Positions 23,150 through 34,255 are shown, numbered from the stretch's first letter. The stretch is 64,000 bases of DNA from Micrasema longulum (GCA_022494885.1 JAGVSM010000824.1:62001-126000); one strand, 5' to 3'. Translations and numbers: made by a program. The notes: generated from the letters alone by a model not told the origin.

Positions 23150-23530
23150 TGAGTCCAGGCCGGTGAAGAATACAATTAGGCATGTAAAAAAAAACTAGAA
23201 CTCTGGATGAGTGTTTTCGACTCGATGGCTGCTCTCAGGTAAACAACCTCAAATAGGAAATCAATTATAAATAAGTTCACCACGTTGTGTAGTGGTTGGC
23301 GCGTTCATCTACTATTCTTGAGCTTCTGGTTTCAATACCTAGCAGGTGGACATCAAATATTGATTTTAAATGTGATTCAAAACAGTAATGTTCTATAGTT
23401 TCTAAACTGGCACCTGAAGACCAATACTGATCAGCTTACTTAACATGCTACAAAAATAATCAAGATATGCTGGAATTGGAGTAAGTGTCCTATGCACCAC
23501 TGAGTGAAGAAAGGGGAATGACGATGATAA
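23150..23530 (+). repeat. SINE family B, near full length
   Basis: One of the two most complete copies. The 5' segment is GGCCGGTGAAGAATACAATT, ACTAGAACTCTGGATGAGTG, GACTCGATGGCTGCTCTCAG. The A box is TGTGTAGTGGTTGGCGCG near 23285 and the B-box remnant is CTGGTTTCAATACCTAGCAG near 23326. The 3' half is TAAACTGGCACCTGAAG, TCCTATGCACCACTGAG, with a GACGATGATAATGA tail. The tRNA-like part is internal, about 130 bp from the 5' end, which is unusual for a SINE. Confidence 0.8.
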
Positions 23531-23583
23531 TGACTATGGTGAAGGTATACGAGTATTGTGTGATTTGCATGTTAGTGTAATTA

Positions 23584-23640
23584 GTGTTCTTACGAAAATA
23601 TAAGTACAACTCGAAACCGGTTAACATAAAAAAGTCGGTA
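23584..23640 (+). ncRNA. Hammerhead-family end, heavily decayed
   Basis: TAGTGTTCTTACGAAAATAT, then TCGAAACCGG and AAAAAGTCGGTAAGTGG match the right end of the hammerhead-bounded elements, without a left partner nearby. GAAACCGGT is intact; the CUGACGA strand and stem II are not. Confidence 0.45.
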
Positions 23641-23665
23641 AGTGGTTATTGTAACAATGTAAAAA

Positions 23666-25930
23666 AAAGTCCAACGTACCCCGTTTTGAAAGCATTTTAG
23701 TACTGGATTATAATTCTAAGTTGCCTGATTTAGCGCCATCTGACGGCTGCGGTAGTAACTCATCCATACAATATCCGTGCATTAGAAGTAGATTTCTTTC
23801 CATTTGAAAACTCGAGACAAACAGTCCAATTGTCGCGCGAAGACTCAAAGAGAGGCGATCGCACATTTCAAAAATGTAGTCCTTCAAGAAAGGGAACGTT
23901 CAACGTAACGTTAGCCTATTTGTTTTAAATTTATTACCGAAATTCTTGTAGAGAGAGTTATCACATTCTAATGAGATTGTATTTTATACCGGTTCTCTTT
24001 TTCTTTACCTTTATCTTTACCTTTTTCTTTACCTTTTTATACCCTTTTCTAGATTTTACAATTGTTCACCTTATTCTATTTTATTTACTCCATCTTTTAT
24101 CTACCTTGTCCGATGATAAAATATTTACAATGTAGTATATTTACTCCATGATTCGAATGGATCACTAATTATTACGAAGTTTATTCGAAAATATTTGGAA
24201 AAGTCGATGTCGGCATTCTAAAGTTTTTTTCAAGATCGTGAGACACAAATTTACAAATGCAAGGAAGCAGACGGTCATTTACTGAATTAAAATGTCGACA
24301 AATAATCTTCTGGGAAATCATCAACTGAGGCAACCACGAGTAAAAATACACCAACTGAAGACATTTTAAATCGAGTTCCATCTGCGGATCGTATTTTGTA
24401 AAATCAACATTATTTCAGATCATCTCGAGAAGAAAAAAATCAAGAATCTATTTCACTTGTCATTATTATTGTTACAAATATTTATTTCTTAGATAAATTT
24501 ATTGTCAACCACTCATTCATATTAGCTATGCAGAATTCTGAATTTTTATACTAACTAATCTTGGTACATTTGTAGAGAATTGCTTCTTTTATTAAAATTT
24601 GTATTTCACTAACGAGTTGTTTATTTCATAAAATTCAGATCTTTAAGTCATATTTGTTCCATTTAACAGCAAGGTATTTTAAAGATAACGTTTTTGATTT
24701 CATTCATTAAGTTTAATTTATACAACATAATCTTATATTTTTTTAGAGAAATCTCATTTTCTTGCCGATTGAGCGAAACTGGTGCAATGGTAAGTGTTTG
24801 TAGGTACTTTATTTGGTTATCTGCATTATTCTTTTTAATCTTAAAAATTTGCTTATTGATTTCTGATAATCTATCTCCATAATGTCGCCCACCTGGGACC
24901 AAATAATTTATTTCATCCTACACTGCACGTTTACCGTTTACATTATGTACAAATATTAAATTTTCTAACATTAATTGAAATGTTTGTCCACAAAGTTAAT
25001 GCTTTATATATTAATAACATTTTAATTTTATAAATTGTAACACAAGGTATAAGATTACTACTGCATCGTTAATTGTTAAAAAATGACTTAAATTAAGAAA
25101 TAATCATATTATTTTTTAAAAATAAAATGATCTTGATTTTTTTTCAAAGTCCTTTATGAAAGTTTAACTTTATGTGTATTTTTTATTTTATGCTAAATAT
25201 TTTTTTTTTTAAAGAAAATCAATATTAAAGTCCTTCTCATTAATTTACGAGTTAGAGAAAAATCTGTTCTAAGCAACTAAAATATTTTTTTTATTGATTC
25301 TATCCTAATTTTCTTCAGACTGATTTGAATCATTTTAATAATCTTGTTTTATGAAAACAATTTGTAAAACAAATTTAGTCAGATAACTTCACCTATATTA
25401 AAATCAGAGCGTCTCGTGTAATCAAATTTTGGTTTAGAGGTAAGCGGGTTCTATAAATAAATTATATCATATCATGGTTGTTTTCGTGCTCCTTGGAAAT
25501 ATCTAAGGGTAACAGATTTAATTTGGAAGGATCCTGAAATGTGGGTAAACTTATTTAGAACTCCTTTGACGATTTCATCTCAAGTATAAAACTTCAATTT
25601 GGGTTAGCAAATACTAGATCATTGAATTGGCTTGACTGTGTTTTTGTGGCCCAGTAGATACTATACATTAAATATTACCGGACCAATAAGGCTTCGATAA
25701 TTATATTAAAGTAAATATGCTTAATTGGTTACCTCTTAAAATTATTTTTTATCAATTAAAAAGCACATAAGTAATAACCCAGACGGCCAGTGTTGTAACG
25801 CCAAAGAAGATATGAATACATTTGTCTGTCACAATTTTTTGTATAGTTCGTTCTTGGTGTGTAATTAAATTCCCACAATTTCTACTCAATTATTTAGGGA
25901 AGTGCGATTTTCACCAAATATGAGATTTGT
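23666..25930. other. Unassigned stretch with pyrimidine tract
   Basis: A moderately GC-rich block at 23700-23930 has no recognised content. 23990-24052 is a pyrimidine tract built on CTTTACCTTTTT-like units. A minus-strand 66-codon ORF at 24181-24381 has no firm family. The candidate microexon at 24747-24789 is listed separately. The remainder is A/T-rich. Confidence 0.45.
24747..24789 (+). other. Candidate 43-bp microexon
   Basis: TATATTTTTTTAG (ending at 24746) looks like a 3' splice site, and AATG|GTAAGT at 24789/24790 is a near-perfect donor. The 43 bp between them are open in two frames; one reads EISFSCRLSETGAM. The short segment is GC-richer than both flanks. It may be chance, since no neighbouring exon was identified. 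Confidence 0.2.
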
Positions 25931-26104
25931 ATTTTTTTTATTTATTACTTGAACTACAACTAGCCAGGAATCCCAATTACAAAGGTGAATTACAGCACAG
26001 AACACACAGGCTTGAGATTTTTTTTTGTTCACTCCCCGGGAATCGAACCCGGAACCTTCCATGTATAAGTCTAGTATCTTTCGAGCCATTACACCACGGA
26101 GATG
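25931..26104 (-). repeat. SINE family A copy
   Basis: Minus strand: CTCCGTGGTGTAATGGCTCG head, B box GGTTCCGGGTTCGATTCCCG, the body with CAAGCCTGTGTGTTCTGTG, and a T/A-rich tail at the low-coordinate end. ORFs of over 100 codons on both strands cross it and are artefacts of the repeat. Confidence 0.85.
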
Positions 26105-27834
26105 CACATAGTAAGAACATAATGTGTTTGTTATCTTTATTAAATCTTTGTACTTTAATTTTGTACATACATATTTGTACATTGGAGGGTTTATATTTTT
26201 TCCAACCAATTATTAAAATAAATCGTGTTTTTTCATACAATTTTAGTAATTTAAACCTAGATTTGCGAGAAAAAAAATACAAAAATAAACCTAGCAATAC
26301 GTGTATATAAATTTACTAATATCGATAATAGTCTTCAGTGGGAAAGGAAGTAGAAAAAATAAGGAAAAAAAACAGACAATTGTTTAGAATGAAGATGTTT
26401 TTCCAGGTGTGATTTAAGCAGAGATACTGTAGTAATGCTGTAAACAATGATATAGTTTATACTGGGGGGAAGATGATTCCCTTCCTATTTTCGCATTTTT
26501 ACACATATAGAGTACTAAAATATTATTCAGCTTGTATTTCATTGTAATATTTTGTCATTATCGTTGCGTAAAACAAGCAAAATAAAAAATAATTTTAAAT
26601 AAATCTAATTACAGGTGTATTTCAAATCATCGTAATTACTATCTACTTTTAGTGGTTAAATAATTACAAAGATCTTTGACTTGTAATATGAAAGTTTTTA
26701 ATATGGAAATAATTGAAAACAGAAAACTAACCACTACGCATTAGCAAAAAATTGACAGTTAAACTGATCATATAAGATGCCTTGAGCAAAACAAATTAAA
26801 CTTTTCTATGCATTTCATTTAAGTTGGAACACTTTGATCATTCAATTGTTACATATATGTTTCTTATAGCTGGATAAAAAATGTATTTAAAAGGCACACA
26901 AGAAATAATAATTATAAGTTTTAATGTCGAAATACCATAAAGGGGCTTATGGTCAGAATGCTTGCCCAATACTATTCAATTGATAATGATACAAAGTAAT
27001 AAAAATATTTTAATTTTTAGAGCGCTATTGTGACATGAAACCTTAATATATATACGAGGCGTTTATTGACATAGGTTTTCAACATACCGTCCTTGAGAGA
27101 AATTAAAATTAAAATGCTTTCTTTTAACTAAAATTTAAACATGAATTACATTCAACTGTCCGTAAAGTAAAATCGAAATTTATGTGCGAAAACGTGTATA
27201 TTTGTAAGAAAATTCAGTGTCTTTGGCGGTAACCTGTAATTAAACATGTTAAGAAAAAAAATGTGTGCACATTCCATTTTTCATTCTTAATTTTTATTTA
27301 CAGATAAAATGAAGATAACTGTTAATTTTCCATTGAAATACGGGCCCGGGTATTGCATTCAATCTTGGGTAATGTACCTACATACTAAAGCGTTTTGTTC
27401 TGCCGACTTGCATTTTCTTTAACAATATCTTGCTAATTTTTTTCAACTTTATATTCTTTATTTTTTTTATTTTTTATTTATTAAATTAAACCGGTATTAA
27501 GAAAAACGTGCCATTGTGTCAAATGATATATAAATGTTTTTAGATTCAATTATGCCCACGAAGAGTATAAGTGATTATTTTTGTATGGCAATTCAGCAAA
27601 AACTTTAAGGCTAAGCCCTATTAAGTCTAATAATACAAATATTTTTTTTTTCATTGGTTTAAATGACGATCCTGATCATTCCAACTATTTCCCATACATT
27701 ACCAAGCAAAAAATTCGTATTATCTTTGTTTCGCTTATTTGGCTTAGATGCTCGCTCCAGTTTGCGCCACTTATGAATATTTATAAGATGGCGGTATTAT
27801 AACTTACTGTTTGTAAAATTATCGTGTGTGATAC
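26105..27834. other. Unassigned A/T-rich stretch
   Basis: No gene or known repeat recognised over about 1.7 kb. Confidence 0.5.
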
Positions 27835-28026
27835 ATTTATTTTGGTTTGTGTTTCTTTTTACATCATAACAGGCCAAAAAAATTACAGTGGTGGTGAATA
27901 AAATTTAAAAAACACAAAACCTCATAAAAACCTCACTTGAATTTTGTGATCTCCTGGGAATCAAACCCAGAACATTCAGTGGGTAGTGCGAGTGTGTTAC
28001 CCATGGCCATTATATCACGAGGGCTG
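27835..28026 (-). repeat. SINE family A copy, diverged
   Basis: The minus-strand head CCCTCGTGATATAATGGCCA, B box TTCTGGGTTTGATTCCCAGG, and the distal AACAGGCC block are recognisable, with many substitutions and small insertions relative to the copies at 29725 and 51782. Confidence 0.65.
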
Positions 28027-28269
28027 CTGTATATCTAAACATATTTTAAATGCTCAAAAAAGTTTTTTAAGGAAACAAAAAAATTGCGTTTCATGTCTTT
28101 TAAGAATATTAAAAATAGTAACCTTCCATAACCACATGTAAAAATGAAAAAATCAACAAACAGTTTGTAGTATCAACAATGTTAAGACTGTTTAGATCAT
28201 GTTAAAATGTTTGCAGGTGAGCTCGATTTTCCCCTCATCCACTTTAATAAAGGTTTCCTACAAAAGTTA

Positions 28270-28440
28270 TTAAATGGTAGAGATGAAAAAATATTAATGT
28301 AACACATGCAGAATGGTAAATGTTACACAGTGTGTAAAGAGTCCACTTAAACTAGCCAATGACAGGTCATAAGCTATATTAATGCCTAGACTTCCAAATT
28401 CTATAATAGTTTATGTTTTTCCCCAGTGTTGCAAAACATT
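28270..28440 (-). repeat. Foldback family fragment
   Basis: GCAGAATGGTAAATGTTACA, CAGTGTGTAAAGAGTCCACT, CCAATGACAGGTCATAAGC and ATGCCTAGACTTCC follow the family order. Confidence 0.7.
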
Positions 28441-28467
28441 CACATTTCGTATAATTCGTTTATTTTG

Positions 28468-28765
28468 TTTCCGGGTGGATGAAGAGTACAGTTCTAAGTT
28501 TGAAAAAGAACCAGAACCACCCTGGACGAGCGTTTTTGACTCAAAGGCTGCTTTTTGAAAAAAATCCTGAAAAAAGGAATCGAGTGAAAACAAATCTACC
28601 TCGTCGTGTGATGATTGACGCGTTTCATTACAATTCTTGAGGTTCTGGGTTCGATTTCTGGCAGAGTGGAGTAAAATATTGCAATATTTTAATGTTCCTA
28701 GACTAGCGTCTGAGGCGTTAGACCGATCCCTTTAATTGCCGTGCAATAAAAAAATCTTGAAACTC
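28468..28765 (+). repeat. SINE family B, near full length
   Basis: 5' CCGGGTGGATGAAGAGTACA, AGAACCACCCTGGACGAGCG, GACTCAAAGGCTGCT; A-box region CGTCGTGTGATGATTGACGC; B box GGTTCTGGGTTCGATTTCTG; 3' CCTAGACTAGCGTCTGAGGC. It abuts repeat E. Confidence 0.75.
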
Positions 28766-28774
28766 TGCAATAAA

Positions 28775-29140
28775 AAAGTTCAGTGATATGAGAAATATGT
28801 GAAAAAAACTTTTCTTTCGCCCGGTGGAGCACTTAATTGTACGGCAAAATTTCTTGAAAATGTATGAAAAAAGTAAAACAATGAATTGCTTTGAATGACG
28901 CCCGACATCACTAGTTCTTCTGAATCAACCAATGATAGAATGCTGTGATAGATAGATAGGAAGTCAACTCACCAATCAGCAGAACTCACCGAATATAATT
29001 TGTCACGTCACGCGCGGAGTGATTTCGAAATAACTTAACTAAAAAAAACATATCGCTGTTAAAACAATACACACAAATATATTTCTTTTTTTAATTGGAT
29101 AAGTTTGATAGTAGAAAAAAAAATAGTTTTTCAAAATACT
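28775..29140 (+). repeat. Repeat E, copy 2
   Basis: Collinear with 12746-13085. Here the TGACGTCA sites have decayed (AATGACGCCCGACATCAC and TGTCACGTCACGCG). Class unknown. Confidence 0.55.
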
Positions 29141-29724
29141 GAATCATTCATATAAATCATTCAAATCATTATAAAATCATTCATATTATGTCTCTGTAAA
29201 TAATATTTTTGATGTGCGCACGAGTGTTTTACATTTATTTAAAAAATGAAACCATTATGTATTACGGCTACTAAATGTTTATTTGCAATGTAAAACAGAT
29301 ATTTTTAAAAAATGACGAAGTTAAAATTGCGTGTATTGCAATTTTTAATATGAATTTGAGTATCTAAGTAATATATGTAAGTAGATACTCGCAGTTATCT
29401 AAGTAAATTGGATTATGGAGACCCGGAAATAAAAATTGTTCTCAGGCGCAAGTGATTGATTGCCGCGAAATTTCAAGACGTTCCGCAAAAATTCAACATG
29501 TCGTAAAACCAATTTTGAATTTCATCACTTAAATGTTAAGCAATCTTAATTATAAAATTTTATTTGCATTTTTTTTTAAATAATCATAATTGATGTTTTT
29601 TTATTATTTTGAATCGATTATTAATATTTAAGATACATTATTATAATTGGTTGAACGTATCATAACTGCAATGTTTCATAGTTTTTGGACTAAATCTTAA
29701 GCGCAAGACTAAGCATCTGGTCAT
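29141..29724. other. Unassigned A/T-rich stretch
   Basis: Includes a short AAATCATT tandem at about 29145-29185. No gene recognised. Confidence 0.5.
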
Positions 29725-29915
29725 GGCGGCCTCCGTGGTGTAGTGGTCAAGATGCTTGACTCACGCACGGAAGGTTTCGGGTTCGATTCCCGGTGTGAGA
29801 ACACAAAAATTAAAAATGTGATTTTTCTCAAGCCTGGGTGCTCTGTGATGTAATTCACCACTGTAATTAGGCCTCCTGGCCTGTAGTGGTGCAAAAAAAA
29901 TGTTAATGCAAAAAA
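29725..29915 (+). repeat. SINE family A, near intact
   Basis: GGCGGCCTCCGTGGTGTAGT (A box in TGGTGTAGTGG, 29736-29746), GCTTGACTCACGCACGGAAG over the anticodon arm, and B box at 29773-29793 (GGTTTCGGGTTCGATTCCCG). The body contains TGGGTGCTCTGTGATGTAAT and TTAGGCCTCCTGGCCTG, then an A-rich tail. The anticodon region reads CAC as in tRNA-Val. The 3' acceptor strand is missing, so it is not a functional tRNA gene. Confidence 0.9.
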
Positions 29916-30117
29916 AAAATGTTAATAATGTATCACTGTAATCAGCGTATCGATACAGTACCTTATAAGGTAAATAAAATAATAAATATTATTTGTTTTT
30001 TTTTATGCCGTAACTTATTGTGGCTATTGTAATCGAGCAATTTGGATGACTGAGCTACGTACAGAAAATGTCATATTTTAAGATAATATTTTATTCATTT
30101 TTTATTTTAAGTATTTG

Positions 30118-30275
30118 CATTTTTATGATTTATCCAAATATTTCAATTTTGGGGACTATTTTTGACGAGTTACACATAAATCACTCTTAGAAAATGGGAA
30201 CCAAGTTGTGGTTAAGTGAGAACCTACTCGGCCCGCTGATCCGTGAGTCCGTGGCACTAGTCACGGGACCGCAAC
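30118..30275 (-). repeat. SINE family C copy
   Basis: Minus strand: GGTCCCGTGACTAGTGCCAC, GGACTCACGGATCAGCGGGC, then ATTTTCTAAGAGTGATTTAT and a CCAAAATTGAAATATTTGG body. The A-box and B-box positions are tRNA-like (family consensus AGGTTCGAATCCCA), although the B box is poor here. Confidence 0.7.
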
Positions 30276-30436
30276 CAAATTCTAAAGAGAGGAAATATAT
30301 AACTATGTTTGCTCACGTTGGCACTCTATGTCTAAACTAAAGCACGTGGACCTGACTTATGACGCAAATGAGTTGATTACCGACAGAGGCTATATTTTTT
30401 TTATATATATATATTTTTTATTAATAATAAACATTT

Positions 30437-30605
30437 GCGTTCTTATGATTTACCCAAATATTTAATTTTGAGGGCCATTTTCAACGAGTTGTAAATAACT
30501 CACTATTAGAAAATAGGAATCGAGTTGGGGTAGAGTGGGATTCAGACCACAAACCTTTGGTCCGTGAGTCCGAGACACTAACCACAGGATCACAACCCGA
30601 TTTAA
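30437..30605 (-). repeat. SINE family C copy
   Basis: A second copy in the same orientation about 160 bp on. TGATCCTGTGGTTAGTGTCT, GGACTCACGGACCAAAGG, CCCACTCTACCCCAACTCGA and TTTTCTAATAGTGAGTTATT are all clear. Confidence 0.75.
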
Positions 30606-30711
30606 ATATGTGGACATCGTTTGCTCTACCGAGAGACGGCGTGGATTAAGTAATTGAATTTAACGATAAAAGAAAAACTGAAAAAACAATATTCATTAGT
30701 CAAAGTCAGAT

Positions 30712-30780
30712 GGTCGCCCAGTGGTAGTATCACCTGATCCGGATTAGAGGTACAATGTTCAAATCTCAATTTTCAATAAA
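30712..30780 (+). repeat. Isolated tRNA-like fragment
   Basis: GATGGTCGCCCAGTGGTAGT followed 30 bp later by AATGTTCAAATCTCAA has the A-box/B-box spacing of a tRNA-derived element. It matches none of families A to C and lacks an acceptor stem. Confidence 0.35.
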
Positions 30781-31462
30781 TCGATTTTGATACAGTTTAT
30801 TGCAACTTTTTGGTACTCTCCAAATCGGAATAGACTCATTTTTTTAGATTCACACAATTGTTTTTAACAGCACCAAAAATTTAATATTTTAAAATGTAAT
30901 CATTATTTTTTTTCGTTCTACACATACTTATGTAGGTACGTACAAATATTAACCAGTATTATGTGGATGCGTGCGTGTTTGAGTGACATTAATATTTGAA
31001 AAAATCTTAAATGGGAATGATTTTAAGGATAAATCCATGACATAATAAATACATTTGATCGTAAAATATAACCAGGATCTAAAAACTTTATGTGCTGTCC
31101 GGATCTTGTTCAATATTGATTGGCGTTTTCTTTAAAATCAATCAGGTAATGTAAAAATAAATTCAAATATGTTGTATTCTTCTTAGGGTGCTAAAATAAA
31201 TCTTAACATAAAATTATATTGATCAATAAATTTATTTGAGTGGACAAAAAATTTTTGATTAAGAGGAAATTTCATCTTAGCAATCTTGGCAATAACTTTG
31301 GCGTCATTCTGCGGCTTTGACTATAAACTTTGTTCCTACTTAGATCAATCATAAATTATTTTTTGTTTTTTTACATACCATCTGAAGCTTTAAAATTATC
31401 CGACAACCCAATCATGTTCCGATGAGAATCATTTAATCATTTTTTTTGTTTTACTCATTGAG
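30781..31462. other. Unassigned A/T-rich stretch
   Basis: No gene or repeat recognised. Confidence 0.5.
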
Positions 31463-32331
31463 TTATGCAAAAAGCAGCCAGCTTAAGAAAGAGGAAACTG
31501 AGTAAATAGCATTTTTGTGAAAAGAGTGAATATTCAAATCTACACAATGTTTATTTGCTTTGATGAATAATAAATAATTCAAAAATTTATTTTCCTAATG
31601 ATACATAAAACAATTGAATTATGTATTTGACCAGTTGAAATGATTTCTTAAGTCTGGCTAACCACAAAATCTAAAATATGCATTTCGCAGAGAACAGCCA
31701 AATCTGGCACAGCGCGGGTTTAAACTGTGTAACTCGGTTATAAGCTTAGACTATACCCTGTCTGCGTAATCTATAAGTGTGAAAACACTACCATTAATGA
31801 TATGAATCATACACGTATAAAACATGTGAGTCGAGGTCCTGTAAAAATACCAAGACAAAAAAAAAACCTAATTCCAACTTTGAATGTATGAGGTGACGTT
31901 ATGTGTTAAAAAGTTTTTTTTTACTGTGAGTATTTTTAAATAAATGAATTTATAAAATTAAAATAGTTATGGAACTATCCGTTTTGATTTATTTAAGTAA
32001 ACTAGATTTCTGGAGGCCTTACCATCAGCATCTATACTGTAAGATTTTTTTAGTACTGTGGGTTTTTTTTGCAAATTGAGAAATGACGTTTTTGTGAAAA
32101 CCACTATTTGCAGAAGGTGATTATGACAGTTTTTTGTATTAAAGCGAGCCAGATATTTTAGCAAAACATGGAATTGACCTAACGGCACCCGATAGTAAAT
32201 ATTACAAAGTAAATATTGGCGTTATACATATATTATTGGCAAAAAACATTGTCGATTGATTATTCACTCTTTTCACAAAAGTGATATTTACCTAGTTTTA
32301 CTTTTTTTTCGGCCGGCTGCTTTTTGCGTAC
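31463..32331. mobile_element. Inverted-repeat element of about 870 bp
   Basis: The left end TTATGCAAAAAGCAGCCAGC and following 60 bp, including TTTTGTGAAAAGAGTGAATA (31512-31531), recur inverted at 32248-32331 (TATTCACTCTTTTCACAAAA ... GGCTGCTTTTTGCGTA). The terminal repeats are about 80 bp with substitutions. An internal minus-strand ORF (31967-32188, 73 codons, containing ARFNTKNCHNHLLQIVVF) has no recognised family. The likely class is a nonautonomous DNA transposon. Confidence 0.5.
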
Positions 32332-33035
32332 ATACATTTAATTTTAAAATACTGATTGTACTTAAATTATAGTAAACATTGTCCAATTATGACAAGAAAC
32401 ACTCAATTATGCAACACAAAAAAACATGTAATCAATTCGCTAGCCAATTTTTGTTTGTAAGTTTTGTTAGATAAAATCATAACTAATCATCCCATTAAAA
32501 TCAAAAATTATCTTCACGACTAGTAAATTACGATACTTACAGTGCCATTTAAAGACATTTTTTATTTTTTAAATCAGCAATTTTTCGTGTTCTGAATCCT
32601 ATGACGCGCTCAGATATGTTTTTTCAACGCGTATTTACGTGTTTAATACATGGTAACAAAGCATTCTTTATGCATGCTACGGCGTTTAAAAAATAAAAAG
32701 TGTTTTTTTTTCAAATATTTTGTAAGATAAAATTAATTTGATCCCTCAAATTGTTGATTTATTTTTATAAATCAACTCAAGAAATTAAATAATTACTGAA
32801 TCGTCTAAAACTTCGTCTAAGTAGTTAAATAAAAAATAAAACCAAATACTTTTGTGTTTTACGTAATTCAAATATTTATACCAAAACATCGCCTTCTATA
32901 TAAATATGCTTCTGATAAAAACTCCGAAAGTTTCCTTCCTTAGCCGAGCGTTGAGTTTTTAGTACAAAATTGATAAAATAAATCAATCTTTTTCTGTGGT
33001 CGCCGAAAGAAAATTATTATAAATGTAAATAACCA
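32332..33035. other. Unassigned A/T-rich stretch
   Basis: No gene or repeat recognised. Confidence 0.5.
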
Positions 33036-33300
33036 CTTACCGACTTTTCTATGTCTACCGGTTTCGAGACATACCCGTCTCTTCGTCAGGACACCAATTA
33101 AACCAACATGCAAAACCCACTATAAAACCAACACGACGTGCATTTAAATAGCACTGCACCGATTAGGACAAACATGCACTGATTAAATTATGAAAATATT
33201 ATATGTTGTTTGAGAAATCGTTGTAAAAAGGAAGAGGAGATGTAGGGAGGGGGTGAGCTTAATAGGTTTAGGGTGACCATTTCAATGGAACATCGTGAAA
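33036..33300 (-). mobile_element. Solo arm of hammerhead-bounded element
   Basis: The outer end (ACTTACCGACTTTTCTATGT), the hammerhead, and the inner sequence down to GATGTAGGGAGGGGGTGAGC match the corresponding arms of element 3. The inner AGGAGAGG-rich part matches the right arm at 52290-52400 in inverse. No opposite arm is present. Confidence 0.55.
33049..33095 (-). ncRNA. Hammerhead ribozyme, best-preserved copy
   Basis: Read on the minus strand: stem I strand GTGTC; core CTGACGA (33083-33089); one extra A; stem II GAGAC/GTCTC with six-base loop GGGTAT; core GAAAC (33061-33065); palindromic mini stem III ACCGGT; A as the base 5' of cleavage (33056); then GACAT, pairing with GTGTC. Every catalytic-core base of the consensus is present. 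A two-base stem III loop is too tight for a monomer, so a dimer through ACCGGU is expected, as reported for Penelope-associated hammerheads. The extra A before stem II is shared with the other copies. Confidence 0.75.
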
Positions 33301-33649
33301 AATATATTATTTCCAATAAGAAAATTGTAATAAATAAATGTATTTTTAAATTCACATTCAATTAAGTTTGATTGTTTTTAAGTTACGGTAACCTATTTGT
33401 ATTTATATGAATAAACAAAATGAAATAAGAAATAGCATTTTTCTTTTTATTGTGAGAAAGCAGTTTTTACTATGCGAGCTCTCAATATTATTTATTGCAA
33501 GTTAGTAGAAATCGGTTTAAAAAAACACGATAAAAACGTAATTAAAAAGAGATTAACATAGATTATGTATAATTATCTACTGTTATAAAATTTCCTATTG
33601 ATTTATTACTTAAACCCAAGGATTACCAAACTTCATTTAATTAAAGTAT
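33301..33649. other. Unassigned A/T-rich stretch
   Basis: No gene or repeat recognised. Confidence 0.5.
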
Positions 33650-34255
33650 TTGACATACTTCAACAGAGATGAAGAACATTTAAGAGAAGGTAATATAGAC
33701 GTCTGGGCATCTACAGGGCTTATGACCTGTCAATGGCTGGTTTAAGTGGCCACTTTACACACTGTGTAACATTCACCATTCTGCCTATATTTGAACATCT
33801 ATATTCCTTCAATTCTTTCATCTGTTCATGTTTGTGAAGTTAAAGAGCTGAAACTTTTATTTATGCGGGTGAGATTCATATAATTGAATTATTTCACCTA
33901 CATACTAGGCAACGCCTGAAAATCTTATTTTTTCAATTTCTATATTTCTTCCTGGACCAGGTAATTTATCAGCAATATTTTGAGTTTGTCCAAATTTTTG
34001 TAGACAAGGACTGGATTCAACTCCCTGGGGAGTTGTTTATATTAACATACTACAACAGAGATGAAGAACAGTTAAGAGAGTAACGTGGCCACTTAAACCA
34101 GCCATTGACAGGTCATAAGCCTTGTAGATGCCTAGACTTATATTACCTTCTCTTAAATGTTATTCATCTCTGTTGTAGTATGTTAATATAAACAGCTCCC
34201 CAGGGAGTTGAATCCAGCCCTTGTCTACAAAAATTTGGACAAACTCAAAATATTG
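33650..34255. repeat. Foldback family, full copy with 107-bp palindrome arms
   Basis: 33650-33970 is the family body in forward order (CTTCAACAGAGATGAAGAAC, GGGCTTATGACCTGTCAATG, GGCCACTTTACACACTGTGT, GAGCTGAAAC, CTAGGCAACGCCTG). Then 33973-34079 and 34149-34255 form a near-perfect inverted repeat around a 69-nt centre that holds part of the body in reverse. The outer tip is CAATATTTTGAGTTTGTCC. Confidence 0.8.

Noticed and set aside
24181..24381. Harbinger-type transposase N-terminus (NFRMPTSTF)
   Set aside because: The resemblance is limited to a few residues, with no second motif and no terminal repeats.
25886..26310. ORFs of 106-127 codons on both strands
   Set aside because: They run straight through a SINE family A copy; the peptides are translations of the repeat.
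29725..29800. Functional tRNA-Val gene
   Set aside because: A and B boxes and a CAC anticodon-like triplet are present, but the 3' acceptor strand does not pair with the 5' end and the sequence continues into a SINE body.
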